64,000 bases of DNA from Euglena gracilis (lineage: Eukaryota; Euglenida; Euglenophyceae; Euglenales), in the NCBI GenBank assembly GCA_039621445.1, contig CP154956.1, positions 51,335,204 to 51,399,203 of the forward strand, given 5' to 3'. The stretch's first letter is position 1, and each line of letters opens with the position of its first letter. Below the pieces are notes generated by a model, which was not told the origin of the DNA, did no database searches, and saw only the letters and a list, made by a program, of their open reading frames with translations. Made by a program: the position numbers and the translations under genes. Of this stretch, positions 44,484-51,827 are shown piece after piece.

Positions 44484-45028
44484 TTGACCCCACAAGCAAA
44501 TTTTTGTTGCATTCCCCCCCACTTGGCAGCCTCCGAAGAGTTGGGCAGGAGAATGTGTTTGCTTTCCCAATCACTCCCTCCCTTGCTGCAGACCAGCAGG
44601 GCACATTTCCACAGAACGCCTCACCCCCTTTCCCCTGTACCACATCTTTGTCCAAGTGTCTCAGGATCAAATGCAATGCAAGTTGGATTGTGGTATGAAA
44701 TGGAAGTTCCGCAACCTAGCTGCTCCATTTAGCATTTCTAAAAATTTATTTTAACAACATGTATCTTCGCCTTTTGTCCAATGGGCAAGTATGAGAAGCA
44801 TGCTTTAGGTTGATGTTTTAGGTGCTCTGATCCCCGGGGAAGGAATGTACAGGTAAGGTCCCAAAGGCACCCGGTGAACAATTTTTTCGCATGCCAAAAA
44901 AAGGCTGAAATTTTGGGAAATGGCGAAATAGGCCGAAATAGACGTTATTAATAGACTTTATTTTCGTATTTGCTTCAGGTAGGTTGTGATTGTGTAAGAA
45001 TTTTTGGATGAATTTGACTTTAAATAAA
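30718..45028 (+). CDS. RRS1: RRS1 homologue (ribosome biogenesis regulator), multi-exon gene
   Basis: RRS1 works in the nucleolus in 60S subunit assembly, with the 5S RNP. Six coding pieces, none of them a long ORF, follow the family order: SFDFG (ends 30727); [15 protein letters not shown]…[11 protein letters not shown] (31049-31246); [17 protein letters not shown] (32993-33045); [20 protein letters not shown]…DWVREV (36943-37135); [16 protein letters not shown] (37376-37504); [15 protein letters not shown] (42978-43023). The conserved core, LPREKP then TKWExFAxxKGI, then VWDE, then DPF…KK, then TASxGKF, is all present. Each junction has GT-AG borders and the reading phase matches across every join I checked. 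A possible last piece is at 44822-44851 with a poly-A signal at 45023. Introns are 0.24-5.5 kb and full of repeats. One in-frame TGA in exon 2 (31186) leaves function uncertain. Confidence 0.82.
31049..31246 (+). CDS. RRS1: RRS1 exon 2, contains an in-frame TGA
   Basis: Begins after GTCCTCAG and ends at a consensus CA|GTAAGT donor. It encodes the N-terminal helix region ending [13 protein letters not shown], like human LLINQLWQLP. The frame meets TGA at 31186-31188, after SKQH. Beyond it the bases to 31246 carry the right phase for exon 3 but no family similarity. Either the gene is broken here, or splicing differs (a GC donor near 31179 is possible but out of phase). Confidence 0.7.
32265..32760. 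repeat. ATTAC-type microsatellite inside RRS1 intron
   Basis: Dense CATTACATTA phrases (about 32470-32640), then a TGTATTGTATTG run (32637-32705). Frames over it are by-products. Confidence 0.85.
32993..33045 (+). CDS. RRS1: RRS1 exon 3 (LPxxTTxxPREKP)
   Basis: Acceptor TGATGTAG, then [17 protein letters not shown], then donor CCG|GTGTGT. LPxPTTxLPREKP is the best-conserved RRS1 signature before the TKW block. The exon end is phase 0 and joins directly to LPKQKS in exon 4. Confidence 0.8.
33371..33415. repeat. (CAG)n / (AAC)n microsatellite
   Basis: CAACAACAGCAGCAGCAGCA with later CAGCAGCAACATCAAC, within an RRS1 intron. Confidence 0.9.
34650..35555. repeat. Tandem duplication, period about 475 bp
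   Basis: TAGCGAGGGGGG-GGTCCGATTTCCCACG at 34650 restarts at 35125. Both copies continue through AATTTTAGGCCTAATATTTA, TTTGGGAAGCCCATATTG, CCTTGGCATTGGCATTGGCA and ACAAAAATCCAAAAATGAGC. Confidence 0.9.
36943..37135 (+). CDS. RRS1: RRS1 exon 4 (TKWxxFAxxKGI core)
   Basis: Acceptor TTGTTCCCAG, then [20 protein letters not shown], then [17 protein letters not shown] and KSKDWVREV. Human RRS1 has the same succession (LTRWQQFARLKGI, VWDE, WLIEV). The donor is AAAG|GTGCG, phase 1. Confidence 0.85.
37376..37504 (+). CDS. RRS1: RRS1 exon 5 (GGDPF…Lys-rich helix)
   Basis: Acceptor TTCGCCACAG. The split codon G|TG gives Val, then [20 protein letters not shown], and it ends AYK plus one base before GTTTGT. 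It corresponds to the family's nADPxEDxFxKRxxxKKERVxKNExxR basic helix. Confidence 0.82.
38465..38577. repeat. Palindrome around TTTGCGCAAATAAACA
   Basis: Outer arms AGCCCAACCCTTGAAGGACA (38467) and TGTCCTTCAAGGATTGGGCT (ends 38583) are inverted, with one indel. Inner inverted words are TTTATTTGCGCA and its complement. Confidence 0.85.
38480..40740. repeat. Cluster of TTTGCGCAAAT palindromic words
   Basis: At least 16 occurrences of TTTGCGCAAA or close variants, usually followed by TAAACA or GCGCGCA (for example 38498, 38531, 38735, 38817, 38910, 39935, 40028, 40072, 40176, 40208, 40690). They are not evenly spaced and lie on both strands, which fits many small inserted palindromes. The intervening DNA is unlike the G/C-run DNA elsewhere. 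All lie within the RRS1 intron 5. Confidence 0.85.
40741..42164. other. RRS1 intron sequence, no gene
   Basis: At 41055-41240 there are repeats of GCCAGGTTATT(C/T)GG and GGTTATTGGAACC with C/G runs, related in style to 23605-23815. The rest is undistinguished. Confidence 0.5.
42165..42245. repeat. (TA)n(CA)n microsatellite
   Basis: TACATACATA, then a TATATA run, then ACACACACACACACACA and ATATATAATA. Confidence 0.95.
42978..43023 (+). CDS. RRS1: RRS1 exon 6 (TASxGKFDK)
   Basis: Acceptor TCGTTCCACAG. The split codon G|AC gives Asp, then [14 protein letters not shown], with donor AA|GTGGAC completing Lys. STASxGKF is a diagnostic late motif of RRS1. The match in phase with exon 5 over a 5.5-kb intron supports the join. 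An extra exon in between cannot be excluded, because the family usually has more residues here. Confidence 0.72.
43355..43555. repeat. (ATCC)n microsatellite, about 48 units
   Basis: Near-perfect ATCC repeat with single interruptions (CGTCC, CACCC, a 3-base unit). Upstream it merges into an ATCT run (43320-43355). All long frames over it are artefacts. Confidence 0.98.
44447..44481. repeat. (GT)n microsatellite
   Basis: About 16 GT units directly after TTTTTTTCTTCAG, i.e. right at a splice-acceptor-like sequence. Confidence 0.95.
44822..44851 (+). CDS. RRS1: Possible RRS1 penultimate exon
   Basis: Lies between TGATGTTTTAG and CAG|GTAAGG. One frame gives [10 protein letters not shown], reminiscent of the family's KLPxEK step after GKFDK. 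But the phase does not fit the exon-6 donor directly, so an exon is missing between them or this is coincidence. A following CTTCAG at 44974-44979 would add a stop at once. Confidence 0.3.
45023..45028 (+). terminator. Candidate poly-A signal AATAAA of the RRS1-like gene
   Basis: AATAAA about 170 bp beyond the last candidate exon, followed by T-rich sequence (45050-45060). It is the first such signal downstream of exon 7 on this strand. Confidence 0.4.
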
Positions 45029-45851
45029 AATAGTTACAATTTGAATTTCATTTGTTTTATTAAGTTCATTAAAATGGCAAACAAGTAAACAAAAAATCAC
45101 AAATTACAAATTTGATGATTGCCAAGTTGCAGGCTGCATCTTGCACCCCTTTTTCTTTGTTCATACTTAATTTTTCCACGGATGCATGGATTTTGCATAG
45201 TTTTTGTCAGCTAAATAACTGATATTATTGTTTAATGAGTGTTGATTCAACGAGTCAACAAATAATTGCGAAATGAAAAAATATTTTCATTTCGCAAGGA
45301 TTTGCAAGAGAATTTTGTAAAATGGACATGTCATGTTATATTTTATATTTTTCCATTTATATTTTTAATTTTAAATCTGAATCCGATCCAAATGCGCATA
45401 AAGTTTTGCGCATTTGGATGCCCCTAAAATTTTTAGCTGCTTGACCCCCTCCTCCCGCACGTGCGTGCACATTTGGCCCTCCGACGTTTTCCTGGAAAAC
45501 CATTGCTTCAGGTTCTCCGCCCCCACCACCGGCTGGTGGCTGGCTGGGTTTCCCGGACGTGGCCGACAGTGGCCACCCCGCGCAGGACACCTCGGGCTCC
45601 ACACTTTGTCATTGTCCACTCTGATCTTTTTGTTGGTAGAAATGCCATAGGGGGCCTCTGCGATTTCCCCACTTGGGTTGGTCCCCCCTGCCATGGGCAA
45701 AACAAAAAATTTTAATAGGGGGTCAATGTGGGTCCCTTTCCCTCTTCCACAAAGTCTACTGTGGGCACTCTGTCTTCCTCCGACAGGCCCACTGTGGGCT
45801 CTCGTACTCCCTCGAGGCAAGCCCTCGAGCAAGCGAAGCACAAAGACATTG
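45029..45851. other. AT-rich spacer then outer repeat DNA of element A
   Basis: 45060-45370 is AT-rich with no gene. From 45420 GC rises, and pieces of the DIRS terminal repeat occur (CACCTCGGGCTCCACACTTT at 45586), so the true left boundary of the element may lie near 45370-45580. Confidence 0.45.
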
Positions 45852-46229
45852 TGAGGCCATGCCTTGCTCGCCGGCGGTTTGTTGTGCGATTGTTCGCTGT
45901 GCTGGGTTAGGAGGTCCCGCTTAGTGCCGCCTCGCCGGAGTTGGCTGCTTTGTCTCCGACGTGGCGACCACGGCGCTGTCTTTTTCCCTGGGGGGGTCCC
46001 CCCCCCACCTCCCCCCCCTGGCCCCCATCTTCTGACCGAGGGCGTTTGAAGACAAATTTTCTTAAATGGGTGGGGGGTCGGGCTCACAATGTCTTTGTGC
46101 TTCGCCCTCGGTGTCCCTTCCTCCCGTTTCGGCTTGCCTCGAGGGAGTACGAGACACCTCGGGCTCCGCACTTTGCCATTGTGAGGCCAGATTGTGCACT
46201 GAAAAAAGGGGGGCCAGGGCATTCTCCAA

Positions 46230-47003
46230 AGAACCTTGGGCACCAAGTCTTTGATAATGGGCTGTGAAAGCCTCCACCCCCTTCCATTGACCAATTTCAC
46301 AAACTTCTTGGGCAGAAAGGCCCAATTTTTTGAGTAAACCAACTCCTGCTCCTCTGGTGGAGTGGGGTCCCCAAACCTGGGGGGTACCCCATGCTGGGCC
46401 AAAAAGTTTTTGGTTATAGAAGCAATGGTATCTGCCTTTATGGCTCTATAGGGGGTTTTAACGTAATTAAAAGGGGGCCCCCAGGCTTCACAAAGAAACG
46501 TGTTGCTGCCACATAAGACATCATCAAATGAAAGGGACTGATTTGGGGGCACTGGGGAATAGAGACAACTCTCTCCCACTTATGGAGTTTTTGCCCTTTA
46601 CGTTTAATTTTGATGTAGGGTGCCCCCCCCCCAACACACTGGTGGTTCTTTGGACCTGTGCCAAATCAGAACTTCTGTATAAACAGAGGATACGTGAACA
46701 GAAAATGAGTTGTGTACGTAATGTACACATATCAGAGGGCAGGGGGGACTGTGCCAGCCCCAGCAGGATTGGGAGGGGATCCCAGAATGCACCATATTTT
46801 TCCAGGTTTTGGTTCCAAAGCCTTTTATAAGGTGCCAACATGGCATGGAACTTCAGGCCTCCAAAGCCAGGGATCAAAAGCATAGCACTGTATGCATTGC
46901 GTGCCTGGGCCTTTGAAAATTGAAACAGTTGAACTAAAGCGTCAACCACTTGGTCAGTGGTGGCTTCAGGGGGGGTACCCCCATTTTGTCCAAAATTACC
47001 CAT
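46230..47003 (-). CDS. Element A tyrosine-recombinase-like region
   Basis: Two overlapping frames (47003-46524, then 46579-45371). The first holds QARNAYSAMLLIPGFGGLKF and LRTQLIFCSRILCLYRSSDL, matching the core-binding helices and the first catalytic Arg (in LYRSSDLA) of the recombinase. The second holds KADTIASITKNFLAQHGVP, corresponding to the helix before the second Arg, and ends GRGWRL. I do not see a clear HxxR or a catalytic Tyr beyond it. Either divergence or frame loss hides the C-terminal half. The frame running on to 45371 reads through the inverted repeat and is not coding. Confidence 0.6.
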
Positions 47004-47700
47004 AAAAGCGTAAAAGCGTTTTGATAACGCTTTAAACTGGGATTTCTTCCCAGGAAATCGTTAATGGTCGAATTTTGTATTTGTTTCCCCTCCAAAATTT
47101 GCCTGAGCAAATCATGCAAAGGAGGGGCCACCTGGGGGGTGGCATTTTTTCCCCCTGCAGTTGGTGAACATACCCTTGTAGGGGGTGATTTTCAGGCAGG
47201 GGGTCCCTGGAACTTTCATTTTTATTAACTGGGGCCACCATGTGGCTGAATCCCAGTAGGGGGTGACCATCAAAACTTTGGCCTGTGGAAACATTCTTAA
47301 TCTGGGGAGAAACTTTTGAATTACAGAGCAGGGGGGGTTTGCATAAAGTCCCCCCATGTTGTCCAGTGGGCATTGCAATGCGTCCACTGCTGTGGCATCC
47401 CAGTGGGGCCACCTGGCCACAAATTGTGGTAGTTTTTTGTTGCCTGGTGAGGCAAAAGGGTCTGTTTTTAGGCTGATGTGATTTTTGAACTGCTGCCTCA
47501 GCCATTGAAAAAGTTGGGGGTCCAGGGAGTAATCCCCCCTGTCCATTTCCCACCTGCTTATGGGGTCTGCCAGGCATTCCTTTGAAGGTACCCACTTTAC
47601 TTGCAGGTTTATGTTGTGTTCCATGCACCATTTGAAAAGGGTCTTAGCATGGAATTGAAGGGGTCTTTTCTGCCCCCCCTTTTGTTAAGTAATAGTAAAT
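46934..47700 (-). CDS. Element A RNase H end and connection region
   Basis: The frame at 47624-47112 begins INLQVKWVPSKECLADPISR, the last RNase H Asp context shared by DIRS and related elements. It continues GLYANPPCSVIQKFLPRL and VLMVTPYWDSATWWPQLI, the Pro-rich stretch that always follows RNase H in DIRS polyproteins. A run of C at 47675-47681 lies at the frame change from the preceding part. After 47131 a frame reading NDFLGRNPSLKRYQNAF starts the recombinase N-terminal domain. Confidence 0.75.
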
Positions 47701-50277
47701 TACTTGATTGTCCACTGACAGGGACACAGTTTCTCCTGGTTTGCTTAGGCTTTGTACTGTGCTTATTGCTGCACTTAATTCTTTGACATTTATGTGCAAA
47801 ATGGAGTTTTCCCTCCAAAATTCTTGCACAATTTCGCCTGTTCGAATGTCCAGCCCCCCCCCCATGCATGGGTACTGCTGTCTGAGTGCAACTCTCTGGT
47901 TGCAATTTGGGGGAAGGGTCTGCCCCCCCAGGAGTCCAGCAGAATTTTTATTTCCCTTAATTGGTCTTTTATTCTTTGGGAAATGGGGTGTTTTGAGTCC
48001 CAGGGGGCTGTGGAATTTTCCACCAAAAAATTTGCCAGGGCATCCGTAAAGGCCCTTAGAAAGGGCAGGGCCATTAGATTGCATCTTATTTGGCCCAAAA
48101 TGGCAGCCAACTGCCTTTTTGACATGTAATCTTTCTTCACCATTTTTCCCAGCTCCTTTTTTACTGTTTTTATTTTCTGGGGGGGCACCTGCAATTTTCC
48201 CTCTTGGAAGTTTAATTGAAACCCAAGATGATTTACGATTTGGGTTGGCTGCAGGGTGGACTTTTTTACATTGATTTTGATTCCTGATTTGATTAAATCC
48301 TTGACCACTGTGTTCAGGTGATTTTGTAAGAGATTGTGTGTTGGGGCTACCAGTAAAATGTCGTCCAGGTAAATAAATACCTGGATGCCCCTTTTTCTCC
48401 ACAGCTTTTCGAATGTCTTCATTACTGACATAAAAATTTGGGGCATTACATTCAGGCCAAAACAGCCTGCCTGGAATTCCCAGGTCTGCCTCCCCACCTG
48501 ATGTCTTAGAAATGGCCTCAGGGCCTGGCTCACTGGTATGTGGAAGTAGGCATCCTTTAGGTGTATTTTTGCTGCCCAGTGGCCTTTTTCCAACACAGGG
48601 AAAATGTGCTGGATGTGATCCAGCTTGAAAGGTTTCACTTGGAACAGTTGATTTAGCTCCCTGCAATCGCTTATTAACCTCCATTTGGTCTGTCCCCCCT
48701 CTGGTTTTGAAATCAAAAACCAGGGGATGAGGTGCTGGGTGGTTGAATCCCTCACCCTCTTTACGGATCCAGATTTTTCGTAATCCAGCAGTATTTTTTC
48801 TGCTTGGGGTAAGTTCAAATTTGCCCTGATTTTTGGGTGGGTGGACAATTTTGGTGGGTTTACCCAGGGGGGTTGAATGCCATCCCTGATGAGTTGACAT
48901 GTTGTTGGGGGGGCATTTTTTGCCCACCATTTCAGGCTTTTTTGCAGCCTTTGATGGAGGGGGGTGTCTCCCCATTTCTCCTCCATGGAATTTATTTCCT
49001 GGATAAGATTGTTTTGGGAGGGCTGGGCTGGTGGTGATGGACATTTTTGGCTTTTTTTCAAATTTTGATGGAGGGGGGTGTCTCCCTTTATTTCCTCCAT
49101 TGAAGTTGTTTTCTGGATAAGAAGATTTTGGGGGGGCTGGGCTGGGGGTGTTGGACATTGCACCCCTAGGTCCCCTAGGGCTTGGGCCCTTGGAAAAGGA
49201 ATTTTTTTCTGGGGGGATGTGCATGCATTCCCTCCCTCTCTGATCACCAGTCTGGAGGATCTTGTTGTTGGATGACATACCATAGGGCTTAATGCCCCTG
49301 TTTTGCCTATCTGGTCTTCTCCATGATGATCTGGTTGGTTGACATACCATAGGGGGGCCTCTGTGGGTCCCCCCCTTGACTGAACAATCGGGACATGAGA
49401 AATAAATGTTGGAGGGGTTCCTGCCCCTCCCTCCAAAAGGGCCACTGTGGGTCCCTTTTCCTGCTGAGGCTGAGTCATTAAAAGGGCCACTGTGGGTCCC
49501 TTTTTCCCCCCTTTTTGGCAGAGGGCCTCTGTGGTTCCCTCGGGTGAGTTCTCCAGCAGCTTTCTTAGCTTCTTGGTGGCCACTGTGGGTCCACCCTGCT
49601 GGTTGGGGATGATGTCCCATAGCTTCTTGGTGGCCACTGTGGGTCCACCCTGCTGGCCTCCAAGGCCTCCATGTATAAATCTTCTTCCATAATCCATCTG
49701 TTGTTCTTCCAGGCCTTGATTGCTTCTTGGCCTCCAACCCCACTGGAAATCTGGGGGGGCTGCTGTGGCCACCCCTTTTCCCCTTGAGAGGGGTTGTTGT
49801 GTTAGATGAATTGGGGGGGTTTGACAGACCTTTTCTGCCCCTTCCTGAGGGGATTTGCTTGTAAAATTGGCCCCCATGGCCCCTGTAATGTTGACCTCCT
49901 TGGCCTTGATTCCATCTCCCCAGCCTTTGGCCAAATTGTGTACAGGCTTGGGGGAAAAGCCCCTGATTTGTGGGCTTTGGATGTCCAATGCTGAAGTACG
50001 TTGGGCCTCCATGGCCCCTCCTTTGCCCACTGAGGGCTTGGGCCGACTTCTGTTTTCTGGGCCTTCTGGCCACAGTGGTCCAAGGACCGTGGCCGTCACT
50101 GGGGGGGTTTTTGTGGGAAATTTCTGGGGTGGGCGTCTGGGTAGGAAGAACGGCCACGGTTTGCCACGTGTCGACCGCATCTCCAAGTTCTCCAGCTGCT
50201 GCTGCGGCCTCTGCTCCAACACGTCCGCGGCCATGAAATTCCAATTCCTTCTCAACTGCATTGCTCATTGAAGTCAA
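47644..50277 (-). CDS. Element A ORF, gag-like region, with RNase H end in the same frame
   Basis: A frame of 877 codons beginning MTSMSNAVEK. It has no Cys-His knuckle. It is rich in Gly, Gln, Pro and Arg, with repeats of THSGH/GPFxxxASAGKGTHSGPF type and basic GRGRKGLSNP blocks. The gag proteins of DIRS elements are similarly poorly conserved. The same bases are read in a second frame by the reverse transcriptase ORF (47790-50261), so about 2.5 kb is open in two frames. From about 47860 this frame carries part of RNase H (HINVKELSAA, SLSVDNQVIYYYL). The switch from the other frame falls in a C9 run at 47861-47869, where an indel or a programmed shift must be assumed. Confidence 0.6.
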   Translation of the reverse strand: MTSMSNAVEKELEFHGRGRVGAEAAAAAGELGDAVDTWQTVAVLPTQTPTPEISHKNPPSDGHGPWTTVARRPRKQKSAQALSGQRRGHGGPTYFSIGHPKPTNQGLFPQACTQFGQRLGRWNQGQGGQHYRGHGGQFYKQIPSGRGRKGLSNPPNSSNTTTPLKGKRGGHSSPPRFPVGLEAKKQSRPGRTTDGLWKKIYTWRPWRPAGWTHSGHQEAMGHHPQPAGWTHSGHQEAKKAAGELTRGNHRGPLPKRGEKGTHSGPFNDSASAGKGTHSGPFGGRGRNPSNIYFSCPDCSVKGGTHRGPPMVCQPTRSSWRRPDRQNRGIKPYGMSSNNKILQTGDQRGRECMHIPPEKNSFSKGPSPRGPRGAMSNTPSPAPPKSSYPENNFNGGNKGRHPPPSKFEKKPKMSITTSPALPKQSYPGNKFHGGEMGRHPPPSKAAKKPEMVGKKCPPNNMSTHQGWHSTPLGKPTKIVHPPKNQGKFELTPSRKNTAGLRKIWIRKEGEGFNHPAPHPLVFDFKTRGGTDQMEVNKRLQGAKSTVPSETFQAGSHPAHFPCVGKRPLGSKNTPKGCLLPHTSEPGPEAISKTSGGEADLGIPGRLFWPECNAPNFYVSNEDIRKAVEKKGHPGIYLPGRHFTGSPNTQSLTKSPEHSGQGFNQIRNQNQCKKVHPAANPNRKSSWVSIKLPRGKIAGAPPENKNSKKGAGKNGEERLHVKKAVGCHFGPNKMQSNGPALSKGLYGCPGKFFGGKFHSPLGLKTPHFPKNKRPIKGNKNSAGLLGGQTLPPNCNQRVALRQQYPCMGGGLDIRTGEIVQEFWRENSILHINVKELSAAISTVQSLSKPGETVSLSVDNQVIYYYLTKGGAEKTPSIPC
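47790..50261 (-). CDS. Element A reverse transcriptase / RNase H ORF (823 codons)
   Basis: Begins MQLRRNWNFM. The first 420 residues are low in structure, with five or six GPTVA repeats. The polymerase follows: RLISDCRELNQLF, then KIHLKDAYFHIPV (motif A, Asp), WEFQAGCFGLNVMPQIF (motif B), VFIYLDDILLVAPT (motif C, YLDD intact), and NHLGFQLNFQEGKL (motif D/E). RNase H then starts RELHSDSSTHAWGG with its first Asp before the frame is lost at 47790. All polymerase catalytic Asp residues are present, so the protein could have been active recently. It copies the element's RNA in the cytoplasm or nucleus as part of the retroelement particle. Confidence 0.85.
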   Translation of the reverse strand: MQLRRNWNFMAADVLEQRPQQQLENLEMRSTRGKPWPFFLPRRPPQKFPTKTPPVTATVLGPLWPEGPENRSRPKPSVGKGGAMEAQRTSALDIQSPQIRGFSPKPVHNLAKGWGDGIKAKEVNITGAMGANFTSKSPQEGAEKVCQTPPIHLTQQPLSRGKGVATAAPPDFQWGWRPRSNQGLEEQQMDYGRRFIHGGLGGQQGGPTVATKKLWDIIPNQQGGPTVATKKLRKLLENSPEGTTEALCQKGGKKGPTVALLMTQPQQEKGPTVALLEGGAGTPPTFISHVPIVQSRGGPTEAPLWYVNQPDHHGEDQIGKTGALSPMVCHPTTRSSRLVIREGGNACTSPQKKIPFPRAQALGDLGVQCPTPPAQPPQNLLIQKTTSMEEIKGDTPLHQNLKKSQKCPSPPAQPSQNNLIQEINSMEEKWGDTPLHQRLQKSLKWWAKNAPPTTCQLIRDGIQPPWVNPPKLSTHPKIRANLNLPQAEKILLDYEKSGSVKRVRDSTTQHLIPWFLISKPEGGQTKWRLISDCRELNQLFQVKPFKLDHIQHIFPVLEKGHWAAKIHLKDAYFHIPVSQALRPFLRHQVGRQTWEFQAGCFGLNVMPQIFMSVMKTFEKLWRKRGIQVFIYLDDILLVAPTHNLLQNHLNTVVKDLIKSGIKINVKKSTLQPTQIVNHLGFQLNFQEGKLQVPPQKIKTVKKELGKMVKKDYMSKRQLAAILGQIRCNLMALPFLRAFTDALANFLVENSTAPWDSKHPISQRIKDQLREIKILLDSWGGRPFPQIATRELHSDSSTHAWGGGWTFEQAKLCKNFGGKTPFCT

Positions 50278-50559
50278 ACTTGAAATTTGATAGTTGACTT
50301 TTGAGTTGATATTCGTCTGGTTCGTGTCCTTCTGGATATTGAATTGATATTGACTTTTTTTCTTGGTTATTCTTCGTTCGTTGACTCTGTTCCTTTCTTC
50401 TGGGTGTCGAAGGGCAAGTTAAGAATCAGCCAACTCCGGCGAAAAAAGGCACTAAGCGGGACCTCCTAACCCAGCACGGCGAACAATCACACAACAAACC
50501 GCCGGCGAGCAAGGCATGGCCTCACAATGGCAAAGTGCGGAGCCCGAGGTGTCCTTTTC

Positions 50560-51030
50560 CCCCTTGGCCAATTAAAGGGCCTCTTTGGGTCGCTTTAGGG
50601 GGTCCTCCTGGGGCTCATGTAGTTTTTCCCTATTGGGCCGCGGCTGTTTAGCTTCTGGCCCCAAGGGCCTGTAAACTGATGCCCCCAGTGGGCTTGAAAT
50701 TGGCCGTAATGGCCTTGGTCCCTGTGGCCTGGCGTGTCTTCCCTTTTGCTTGAATTGATGAGGGTCCCCAGCTGCGTTAGAAGTCTTGGGGGGCGTCTGT
50801 GGGCCCCCTTTTTCCCCTTGGAGGGGTTGATGATGGGAGATACTTTAGGGGTTTTTGGAAGACCTTTTCTGCCCCGTCCAGTGGGCATGTGCTTGCAGAA
50901 TCAGCCGCCAAGGCCTGGTCGATGTTGTCCCCCTTGACCACGTTCCATCTGCCCGTAATGGGGCTTGGATTTGCTGGGGGCCTTGGTGGACGTCCACTCT
51001 GGGGCCAAAAGACACACAAAGACATTCAAA
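50560..51030 (-). pseudogene. DIRS-like gag fragment C
   Basis: The minus-strand frames here repeat the gag-like region of element A in diverged form: GRGRKGLPKTPKVSP at 50885 against GRGRKGLSNPPNSS in element A, and GAEKVFQKPLKYLPSS in the second frame against GAEKVCQTPP. So both overlapping frames are mirrored. Only about 470 bp survives, between the right terminal repeat of element A and the start of element B. It shows that at least three DIRS copies met at this place. Confidence 0.7.
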
Positions 51031-51827
51031 AATCAAGCACGTGTTCAACTGATTTCAATGAAAGATGTGTTGGAAAAAATATCCAGCTGTCAAGAGGAAG
51101 TGGGAGCACAAGGAAGTTCAAGACAGACAGCTGAAGCTGGAAAACGCCGAGGAGCTGCAGGCGCTGGAGAACCTGATGGAGCAGGACCAACATGTCCGTC
51201 TGTGGCAACCCCCAGTTCATCAGAAATTTCCCGTTTTCAACAAAACTTTTGTGACGGCCATTGACCCTGGACAATTGGCCAGAGAAAAGCGACGGAGAAG
51301 CCATCACGGGCAAGGCTCATTGCGTCATGGGGACCCATCACAGTCATCAACCAAGGAAAAATTGTCAGGAGATTGAAGAACAGGTCTGGCAGACTACCCA
51401 TCGCTTTTCTCATCCCCACCCCTATGGCAGGGGAAATATGACAAGTTCAAAGGGTTCAAGTCAGGAAGGTGGAGACCCTCCTCAAAATGGCCATGGCGGC
51501 CATCTATCTACAGGGCCTTGGGCCCAACTGCAACTCTATGGCAGCCATCATTCAAAAGGGCATGGTGCCAATTTCAAGGACACAGAAGCCGGAATCCCAG
51601 AAGGGAACCCCAGAGGGTAAAGGAATGTCCAACTGTCCCCCCAGCACCCTCAAGATCAATCCCCCAAGGGGAATCAAGCCAAAGCTAAGACAGGTGGCAT
51701 CAAATCCCTCAGAGAAATTCAGCCAGGGTGGCCTATCTGGGGAACCAACAAGGACGAAGAAGGCACAAGAAAAGTGCTGCAGAGAAGGTCAATGGAGACC
51801 AAGAAAGCCAGATGGCCCTGAAGGCCA

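Larger units (their letters stand above)
45855..50527 (-). mobile_element. DIRS-like retroelement A (nearly complete)
   Basis: Reading leftwards: a gag-like basic region, reverse transcriptase, RNase H, a conserved C-terminal region, then a tyrosine-recombinase-like region. That is the order of DIRS elements, which lack an aspartic protease and a DDE integrase. Its ends are inverted, not direct: 50428-50527 (starting CAGCCAACTCCGGCG) is complementary to 45852-45949, over about 98 bp. Inverted terminal repeats are the DIRS-1 hallmark. Another piece of the repeat, ACACCTCGGGCTCCGCACTT, occurs at 46153 and, complemented, ends at 50553, so the repeat structure is split as in DIRS termini. Confidence 0.82.

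Noticed and set aside
45371-46330. The 402-codon frame of element A as one protein to its stop
   Set aside because: After about residue 85 it reads through the terminal repeat region, which is non-coding in the inverted copy.
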